Shown piece by piece: positions 9,647 to 16,053 of a stretch of DNA of 57,970 nt (position 1 is the first letter of the stretch; each line of letters starts with the position of its first letter). The translations under genes were made by a program, and so were the position numbers. Source of the stretch: an uncultured Chitinophagales bacterium (GTDB lineage: Bacteria > Bacteroidota > Bacteroidia > Chitinophagales > UBA2359); contig CALBCY010000047.1 of assembly GCA_937927195.1 (NCBI GenBank), positions 1 to 57,970 of the forward strand, in the 5' to 3' direction. Below the pieces are notes generated by a model, which saw only the letters and a list, made by a program, of their open reading frames with translations, was not told the DNA's origin and did not search any database.

Positions 9647-9839
9647 TTCCAATAAGGCATTGCGCTATATGGGTTTGGGTTCACAAATGATAGGAATTAT
9701 ATTGTTGGGGACCTTTGCTGGTAAGTGGTTAGATCAATATTTTTCAACTAGCAAACCTTTGTTTACTGCTGGTTTGGGCTTAATTTCGGTTTTTGCCTCT
9801 TTGTGGTTCGTATTTAAAGATTTGCTTATAAAGAAATAA
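9618..9839 (+). CDS. atpZ: AtpZ/AtpI family membrane protein
   Basis: A small (73-residue) protein with two membrane helices: RYMGLGSQMIGIILLGTFAG and LFTAGLGLISVFASLWFVF, the arrangement of AtpZ/AtpI-type proteins that assist assembly of the F-type ATP synthase. Two ATGs are possible: 9600 (six residues longer) and 9618. Both overlap the end of the bactofilin gene; I choose 9618, where the GAGAACA leader precedes MPTSPKKQ. In many Bacteroidota this gene is followed by a small membrane protein and then atpB; here the small membrane protein is present but atpB is not. Confidence 0.8.
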   Translation: MPTSPKKQSNSNKALRYMGLGSQMIGIILLGTFAGKWLDQYFSTSKPLFTAGLGLISVFASLWFVFKDLLIKK

Positions 9840-9841
9840 TC

Positions 9842-10249
9842 ATGTCGTTGGCTGAGGTGCTTTTGCGATGGTTTTATCTAACTCTAGGATTTGCCTTGAT
9901 TATTTTGCTGTCCTTACAATGGATTGAATTTCCAGTTTTCGAGCGATTTACCTGGATTTGGTTCGTTTTTTCAGCTCTTTTGTCAGTGATTTTATTTCCC
10001 ATTCTCCGTTTTTTGAAAACGAAATATAAAAAAGCTGAAACTACGGTTTTTGTGTTTTTTCTTATCGGTATGCGTCTTCTACTCTCCTTTGGCTTTTTAA
10101 TAATTTATATTTCCCTCAATCACCCTTTGCACAATTCATTGGCTTTGCCATTTATTGTAATTTACACAGTTTATAAAATTTTTGAGGTCTATTGCCTTAT
10201 TCAATACAGCAATTACATTGACAAACGAGTTAAACAAAAAATTATCTGA
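9842..10249 (+). CDS. Small four-helix membrane protein next to atpZ
   Basis: 135 residues with four hydrophobic segments (about 9-28, 38-57, 65-87, 94-118) and a basic C-terminus (YIDKRVKQKII). It starts 2 bp after the AtpZ-like stop, so translation is probably coupled. By position it corresponds to the poorly conserved membrane protein often found between atpZ and atpB in Bacteroidota, which may play an AtpI-like role. I see no sequence motif that proves this. Confidence 0.75.
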   Translation: MSLAEVLLRWFYLTLGFALIILLSLQWIEFPVFERFTWIWFVFSALLSVILFPILRFLKTKYKKAETTVFVFFLIGMRLLLSFGFLIIYISLNHPLHNSLALPFIVIYTVYKIFEVYCLIQYSNYIDKRVKQKII

Positions 10250-10868
10250 TCAATTGAGGAAATTTATTCCTGAATCGTCCATTCAGGGAATTGTTTATTG
10301 GTTGCAAAAGTACAATGTTCAATTGACGGTAACGCGTCCTCGTAAAACAAAATTAGGGGATTACCGATCTCCTTGGAAAGACGCAGGACATCGAATCAGT
10401 ATCAATGGAGATTTAAATCCATATGCATTTCTCGTAACACTTATCCATGAATTTGCCCATCTATTTACTCATGAGGAATACAAAGAACGGGTGAAGCCAC
10501 ATGGTCCGGAATGGAAGTCTAATTATAAAATAGCAATGGATTATTTTTTAGACAAAGGAGTTTTTCCGAAAGATATTGAGATGGCCATTCGTTCATATAT
10601 GATTGATCCTGCGGCCTCCTCTTGTGTTGACCAGAATTTATACAGCATCCTTCGCAAATACGATGATGAGGAGCAAGAGCCCGATGGCATGATCCAAATT
10701 GGGGATTTAAACGAGGGGGAAATGTTTGCTTTTCCAGATGATAAAAAGGTGTTTGAAAAAGGGCCTTTGATGAGAAAACGCTATCGTTGCAAAGAGTTGT
10801 TAAGTGGAAGAATGTATGCAGTAAGTGGGATTGCTAAAGTTTTTCCTCTCAAGCCTGAAATAAACTGA
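10218..10868 (+). CDS. SprT-like domain zinc metalloprotein
   Basis: A SprT/Spartan-type zincin. The HEFAH motif (residues 77-81 from this start) and a downstream His in KPHGPEWK provide the metal site. The pattern KTKLGDYR, HRISINGDLNPYAFLVTLIHE is typical of the Bacteroidota SprT-like family. There is no ATG near the start: TTG codons lie at 10182, 10218 and 10254, all at or inside the end of the previous gene. I take 10218, giving a 32-bp overlap and about 216 residues. The 3' end overlaps the convergent glycosyltransferase gene by 20 bp. Function in this phylum is not established; Spartan relatives act on DNA-protein crosslinks. Confidence 0.88.
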   Translation: MTNELNKKLSDQLRKFIPESSIQGIVYWLQKYNVQLTVTRPRKTKLGDYRSPWKDAGHRISINGDLNPYAFLVTLIHEFAHLFTHEEYKERVKPHGPEWKSNYKIAMDYFLDKGVFPKDIEMAIRSYMIDPAASSCVDQNLYSILRKYDDEEQEPDGMIQIGDLNEGEMFAFPDDKKVFEKGPLMRKRYRCKELLSGRMYAVSGIAKVFPLKPEIN

Positions 10869-11943
10869 AATACTTCTCTGCCATCACTTCCGATGAAAGG
10901 TTCGCCTTTGCATATTTTAAAGAGGCCTGTGACAATATTGTTCGTAAGCCTTCATCGGTAATAAGCTGATCTATTGTTGCTGCCAATTCTTTTTCATCTT
11001 TCAGTTTTACCAACAGTCCATTTTCATTGTGAGTGATAACATTATTGATGCCTTGGACATCATTTGAAATGATTGGTAGTCCAGTCGCTTGAGCTTGCAT
11101 GATGGCGGTGCTCATTGTTTCACCGAAGGTTGGATGTACATAAAAATCCAGGCTTTGCAGAAAAGTAACGATTTGTTGTTCTTCTAGAAACCCAGTGAAG
11201 ATGACATGCTTTTCCAAACCAAATTCTTTGGTCATTTTTTCAAGTGGTTCTTGGGTTGCTCCACCACCTGCAATGTAGAGTTTTAATCGATTGAAATAGG
11301 CCTTGTCTTTCAAGAGTTTCATTGCTTTTAAAAGGCTCGGATGGTCTTTGTCAACAGTGAGTCGGCTTAAAATGCCAAGACTGATTTCTTCTGTTTTATT
11401 TTGGGATTCATCGGGTTTAAAAACATTAAGATCGATTCCATTTGGAATGATGCTGGTGCTTCGCTCATTCAATTTTAATCCAAACTTTTCTTCTATTTCC
11501 TTCTTGTAATTTGGTGTTAAGTAGACGGTGTGATCAGAAAGTTTTAAGTTCAATTTTGATAAAGTCCAAAGCTTTCTCCTTTTCAACTGATTTGAATGGT
11601 GTTCTACTGCAATTAACTTACAATGTGGATTCCTGAAACGATGGCCAAAACAGGCGAAAACGGTGAGCATTGAATGGTTAATAATGCCGTCTGGGTTGAT
11701 TGCTCCAATTTGTTTTCTGATTTTATTTTGGGTGGAGAAATCCAGTCCTGGTTTTTTGTGAAAATAGTAATGTTTTACCCCTAACTTTTCGCAGTTCTTT
11801 TGATACTCTTCTCTTAAGGGTTCAACCCCATAAAAAATTGCATGGTGTTCAAATGCTCTTCCAAGGTCAGAGTCAACCATTGAAAAAAAGACTGCCCCCG
11901 TTCCAGCTAGGCCTGAATATAATATTTGAACAATTTTTTTCAA
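10849..11943 (-). CDS. GT4-type glycosyltransferase
   Basis: 364 residues with the two-Rossmann GT-B layout of family 4 transferases. The C-terminal half shows IPNGIDLNVF, the RLTVDKDH segment, and the donor-binding E-x7-E region (HPTFGETMSTAIMQAQATGLP). It probably adds a sugar from a nucleotide-activated donor during synthesis of a surface polysaccharide at the cytoplasmic face. Its start overlaps the stop of the upstream GT2 gene by 4 bp, so the two are translationally coupled. Substrate cannot be read from the sequence. Confidence 0.92.
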   Translation of the reverse strand: MKKIVQILYSGLAGTGAVFFSMVDSDLGRAFEHHAIFYGVEPLREEYQKNCEKLGVKHYYFHKKPGLDFSTQNKIRKQIGAINPDGIINHSMLTVFACFGHRFRNPHCKLIAVEHHSNQLKRRKLWTLSKLNLKLSDHTVYLTPNYKKEIEEKFGLKLNERSTSIIPNGIDLNVFKPDESQNKTEEISLGILSRLTVDKDHPSLLKAMKLLKDKAYFNRLKLYIAGGGATQEPLEKMTKEFGLEKHVIFTGFLEEQQIVTFLQSLDFYVHPTFGETMSTAIMQAQATGLPIISNDVQGINNVITHNENGLLVKLKDEKELAATIDQLITDEGLRTILSQASLKYAKANLSSEVMAEKYFSLFQA

Positions 11944-12782
11944 GGCTTTTTATTGGTGAATTTTTTATAATAGTTTCTTAGAAGATTAAATCCTTTATTT
12001 CCCAGTTTTTCATTGAGGGAATCTCTCAAGTTCATTCTGAAATTATGGTATTTAAAATGGAAGTAAGTATTGAAACCGAGGTGGCTTTTCCATTTTTCCA
12101 TGAATGAATTTACTCCTGAAATGTAGGATTCGCCAGAGCTGGTAATTTGATTGCCATGAATGGTGTAGTTTACTAAGCAGTTTGGGAGAATTCTAATTTT
12201 AAGTTTCGTTTTTTGAGTCAACTGCAAGTAAAAATCCCAATCTTGGCAAGAGCTTAATGATTCATCAAACAAAACATCCTTTTGATTTTTGAATATAAAA
12301 AAGGAGCAGCTCCCAACATAGTTTTGTTCCAGTAGTTTATTGAAATCAACGGTTAAGTCTTTTTTGATTTCTTCCTCCATCTCTGGATTGTGCTTGTTTT
12401 TGATTTTATAAGAACAACTGACTCCAATAATTTGATCATCGGTCATCAATAGTTCCATTTGCTTTTCCACTTTTTTTTGCAGCCATTCATCATCGTCATC
12501 CAACAATGCAATGTAATTTCCTGTTGCTTTCTTTAGTCCAATATTTCGTGAATAGTTTGCGCCTTTAGATTCCTTATTTGAGTGAAATTTGAGCCGTTCA
12601 TCTTCAATGGATTTCAAAAAATCAATGGTTCCATCATTTGAAAAATCATCAACTACAATGAGTTCTAGATTGCTGTAGCTTTGGCTCAATACAGATTCAA
12701 TGGCTCGCTTTAACATTTCAACTCTTCTGTGGGTTGGAATGATAACAGAAACAAGTGGCTGTAAAGGATTTATCTGTCGCAT
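11940..12782 (-). CDS. GT2 family glycosyltransferase
   Basis: 280 residues, GT-A fold. The N-terminus shows VSVIIPTHRR and IVVDDFSNDGT (nucleotide binding), and the metal-binding DxD region appears as ALLDDDDEW. Residues 165-200 hold the usual acceptor-side CQDWDFYLQL motif, equivalent to the ED motif. It ends overlapping the GT4 gene by 4 bp and belongs to the polysaccharide cluster 10849-15718. It has no transmembrane helices, so it is a cytoplasmic or peripheral transferase. Confidence 0.93.
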   Translation of the reverse strand: MRQINPLQPLVSVIIPTHRRVEMLKRAIESVLSQSYSNLELIVVDDFSNDGTIDFLKSIEDERLKFHSNKESKGANYSRNIGLKKATGNYIALLDDDDEWLQKKVEKQMELLMTDDQIIGVSCSYKIKNKHNPEMEEEIKKDLTVDFNKLLEQNYVGSCSFFIFKNQKDVLFDESLSSCQDWDFYLQLTQKTKLKIRILPNCLVNYTIHGNQITSSGESYISGVNSFMEKWKSHLGFNTYFHFKYHNFRMNLRDSLNEKLGNKGFNLLRNYYKKFTNKKP

Positions 12783-12809
12783 TATTTAATTAAAATCCTG
12801 ATGAAATTA

Positions 12810-12989
12810 CGAAACTTCGGAACGTTTAAATAATAAGTTTGGCATTTTGACAAAGAGATTTTTGAGATTAATGAGCAGTCCATCTTTGGAAAAAAAATCC
12901 CAAGCATTGTAAGCCGTCTTTATACAATCACTTGGTTCATCAAAGCGATTAACCTTTTTCCAAAGATCGGTATTTTTGTAAGCAATTGC
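12810..12989 (-). pseudogene. Possible remnant of a protein C-terminus between the flippase and GT2 genes
   Basis: A 60-codon open frame, stop at 12807-12809, that starts inside the 3' end of the flippase gene in another frame and has no usable start codon before residue 49. The translation reads like natural protein (DLWKKVNRFDEPSDC, then AYNAWDFFSKDGLL and NLFVKMPNLLFKRSEVS). It could be the tail of a decayed transferase gene in the cluster or a chance frame. I do not recognise a family. Confidence 0.2.
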
Positions 12990-14410
12990 TCAACAATGTG
13001 TTTTTCAAGAATATTGGATTTTATGAAGAATGAATAACACAATAAAACGATCATCCCTCCCAAGATCAACATTGGAACAATTCCCCAGTTTAGTGGGTAA
13101 ATTAAGTAAAATAGGCCCATTGCAAAAATGGTCGAAAACAGAACCATCAGGATCTTTTTTACATCAAAAAAATCTTGGAATCTTATATCAAGGATACTTA
13201 ATGTTTTACCTGTTAGAATTGCTGCTACAACTGAAACAGCCGCTACCGTTCCAATGGCTCCTCCAAGTACGCCAATTATAGGAATTAGCCATAGATTTAA
13301 TCCAAAGTTTACAAAGAATCCTATTAGAAAACTTATGAAAATTGTTCTCGTTTCTCTGGCTATAATTGGGATCTCCTGAAAATGATGAATCTGGAAGAAA
13401 ATTATCAAATTGTAAACACAAAAGACAATGGCACTTTCAGCATATTTACTGGATAAGTAAGTCTCTATTAGCGGTTGGTGAAAAAACAAAACAAACAGCA
13501 AAGGCGGATAAAGGATTGCCGCCGTGTTGCTAATTACTCTTTTTTTGAGGACCGCAATTTGTTTCTTTTCTTTTTGTGCATAGAGCCTTGCTAGTATTGG
13601 TAAAATAATGGTAGAAATGGAAGTGTATATAGAGGCTAAAAACGGAATCTGAATGGAGCCATTTCTATAAACAGCATAATCTTCAACGGATAGCAATTTA
13701 CTAACCATGACCCCGTCAATGGTAATCATTAAAATGGCAATAAGGGAGCCTAGCCCTAAAGGAATCCCTTCTTTAATTTGATCGCGAAAGTGCTCAGATT
13801 TAAAAGAGATTTTCGTTCTGATTTCTTTGGGAATGTAAAATGCAGCCATGACGGCCTGAAGACTTATAGCGACCAACAATCCATAAAAAACCAAGTCCAT
13901 AGAACCATAAACTTGGATGGCGATAATCAATAAACCAATCTTAACCATGTTTCCAGTGATCAAGGTGATAACAGATTCTTTTATTCTATCAAAATAAATC
14001 AAGGTTGCATTTAGAGAGTCAAATACGATAGAGATTAAAATGCTGAAGCCGAATATGCGAATGTATTTTGTCAATTCTGGGTTGCTCAGAAAATCTGCGA
14101 TGAGCGGAGCCATCAAAATAAACCCTATGCTGGCCATAGTTCCGAAAATTATCGCTGCCAAAATATTGCTACCAAAAATACTGCTTTGTTCCTTTTCGTG
14201 ATTGGCGAAATAAACAAGGATGATTTTAGCTAAGCCAATGGCAAAAAGAAATTTGAAAAAGTCTGTGGCCAAAAGAGTTTGGCCATAGGTTCCATATTCA
14301 GCCTTGGGCAATGCTCTCGATAAATAGGGAATGAATAGCAAACTCACAATACTATTGACTCCTCTTCCAAGGAGCATTGTCGCTATTTTTATTGAATTGT
14401 GAGTGGCCAA
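12920..14410 (-). CDS. Wzx-type oligosaccharide flippase (MOP superfamily)
   Basis: 496 residues with about 12-14 hydrophobic segments and the polysaccharide-transporter N-terminus (LLFIPYLSRALPKAEYGTYGQ). It would flip undecaprenyl-linked repeat units across the inner membrane. The start appears to be TTG at 14410, preceded by an in-frame stop; ATG at residue 12 (14377) would remove the segment normally found before the first helix. It lies 24 bp after the Wzy-like gene and upstream of the glycosyltransferases, the usual set for a Wzx/Wzy polysaccharide locus. Confidence 0.9.
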   Translation of the reverse strand: MATHNSIKIATMLLGRGVNSIVSLLFIPYLSRALPKAEYGTYGQTLLATDFFKFLFAIGLAKIILVYFANHEKEQSSIFGSNILAAIIFGTMASIGFILMAPLIADFLSNPELTKYIRIFGFSILISIVFDSLNATLIYFDRIKESVITLITGNMVKIGLLIIAIQVYGSMDLVFYGLLVAISLQAVMAAFYIPKEIRTKISFKSEHFRDQIKEGIPLGLGSLIAILMITIDGVMVSKLLSVEDYAVYRNGSIQIPFLASIYTSISTIILPILARLYAQKEKKQIAVLKKRVISNTAAILYPPLLFVLFFHQPLIETYLSSKYAESAIVFCVYNLIIFFQIHHFQEIPIIARETRTIFISFLIGFFVNFGLNLWLIPIIGVLGGAIGTVAAVSVVAAILTGKTLSILDIRFQDFFDVKKILMVLFSTIFAMGLFYLIYPLNWGIVPMLILGGMIVLLCYSFFIKSNILEKHIVEQLLTKIPIFGKRLIALMNQVIV

Positions 14411-14434
14411 GAAATGCTTTGTTTTTGAGTTTTT

Positions 14435-15718
14435 CTATTTTGAAATGGAATCTTTATGAATGAGTTTTTTAGTTTCAACAGAATTGTTTTGGTTGAGTAT
14501 GTAAAATATACCACAGACCAAAAACAAAAATGGAATGGTTCTATAACGTACGATTGCTCCTAAATTATCTATCGTAAGACCAATTAAAATGAGATAGGAA
14601 AAGGCGAAAAACACACAAAAGTAAAAAAAGGCCTTGTTAACCTTGGCTTTCCTAAGAATTAAATAAATTGAAACAAGAAATCCAATAGAAAACAGAAAGG
14701 TTTCCAGGCTTGCGATGACTGAAAGTTTATTGGTGATGTCCCAAAAACCTGGTCGAAAAATCGTGTTAAAAATTGCTTGTGGAGTGTTCAATAAAACGCT
14801 CAAAAAATTTGGCTCAAGTATATTTAGAAGAACATCAGAATTTCCATTGTAATAAATTAGGTAAACAGATTGAATGTCTACTAATTTTTGAAATATATTG
14901 AATTTGCTCGAAACCATACTTATAGCTGTTCCCGAGATCAAGCAGAATCCATAAATTCCTGTGAAAATATACAAAGGGTCGAATTTGGTTTTTCTACTGA
15001 TAAGAAGACCAGCTAAGGCGGGAATAAACAAACCGAGTGCATAAGGTCTTATTAGAAACAATAACAATACGCTTAACAAGATTGCCAAAATATTTAAGAA
15101 ACCAGTTCTGTTGTCGATTATCTGAATGGAATTATAGAGTATTAGGCCTAGAGAAAATATGCAAATTGCTTCTTTGTGTATGCCTGAGCCCCAAAATAGA
15201 AAAGAAGGGATTAAAAATAAGGCATAAAAGAGATATCGAGAATGTTGAAAGGAAAACTTGTTGATGGAGGCAAAAAGTGTAAGGGTTCCAATCAGCGATA
15301 AAAATGCCCAAAATGCTACATGAACAGAATAATATCCAAAAGATAAAAAATTAAGTAAACCATTCAGCCTTACCATCGTATAACTTGATGTCTGATGCCA
15401 GAAGGGTATCGTTTCCTTTAAATTGGCTAATTCTGCTGATAAAGGTTCCTGGGGCAAAGGCAATAAGCTTATTTTTATAAAATCCAATGGATTGGATTTG
15501 GCGACTTCAAATATTAGTTTGCCAAAATCGAAATAAGCCCAAGTGTCCCCAATGTAGTAGTTTATGTGAATATAACCATATATAAACCCCACAACTACTT
15601 TTACTACAAACAAGGCCAATATTTCCCATTTAGATATTTTAATACCACTATTGGGCAACCATCTCGATAAAAGAAGAAATAAGAGCGTGAAATAGAAGAT
15701 GGTTAATAAAAATCCCAA
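14435..15718 (-). CDS. Polytopic membrane protein, Wzy/EpsG-like
   Basis: 427 residues with about ten hydrophobic helices and a longer loop around residues 95-125 (LPQEPLSAELANLKETIPFW). The motif FLFWGSGIHKEAICIF in a mid helix is a pattern I associate with Bacteroidota polymerase-like membrane proteins in polysaccharide loci. With a flippase and two transferases immediately downstream it is the best candidate for the repeat-unit polymerase. Polymerases are so variable that this rests mainly on topology and context. It appears to be the first gene of the cluster. Confidence 0.7.
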   Translation of the reverse strand: MGFLLTIFYFTLLFLLLSRWLPNSGIKISKWEILALFVVKVVVGFIYGYIHINYYIGDTWAYFDFGKLIFEVAKSNPLDFIKISLLPLPQEPLSAELANLKETIPFWHQTSSYTMVRLNGLLNFLSFGYYSVHVAFWAFLSLIGTLTLFASINKFSFQHSRYLFYALFLIPSFLFWGSGIHKEAICIFSLGLILYNSIQIIDNRTGFLNILAILLSVLLLFLIRPYALGLFIPALAGLLISRKTKFDPLYIFTGIYGFCLISGTAISMVSSKFNIFQKLVDIQSVYLIYYNGNSDVLLNILEPNFLSVLLNTPQAIFNTIFRPGFWDITNKLSVIASLETFLFSIGFLVSIYLILRKAKVNKAFFYFCVFFAFSYLILIGLTIDNLGAIVRYRTIPFLFLVCGIFYILNQNNSVETKKLIHKDSISK

Positions 15719-16053
15719 AAAATGTAAGTGTTTAGTTAAAGTTTCTGTTATATAGCCTCAAATCACTTGGAAATTAGTATTTTATATTTAAGATTAGGCT
15801 TAAAATGTTAACAGAAACTTTGTTTTTTTATGAACAAAATACCTGATTTTATTTTTTTGGTATTGTTTTTGGTTAACTATTCACAGTGACGCCTGGCTAT
15901 TTTACGACAATTTGCTGTTTTGATATGTATTTTGCAAACTTACCAAAACATTTGGATTCGTACCATAGACCGTTAAATGAATCTATTTATTGAAAATAGA
16001 GTATACCTATTAGGTGTTCTCTATAAAATTGAGGAATTATTAAAAATTTGGTA
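15719..16053. other. Divergent intergenic region, polysaccharide cluster / PorE-like gene
   Basis: 335 bp between two divergent starts, AT-rich, so it must hold both promoters. No box close to TAnnTTTG with a proper -33 element stands out on either strand. I see no hairpin or conserved RNA element. Confidence 0.5.

Noticed and set aside
13030..13421. Plus- and minus-strand frames inside the flippase gene
   Set aside because: Shadow frames of a well-supported membrane protein.
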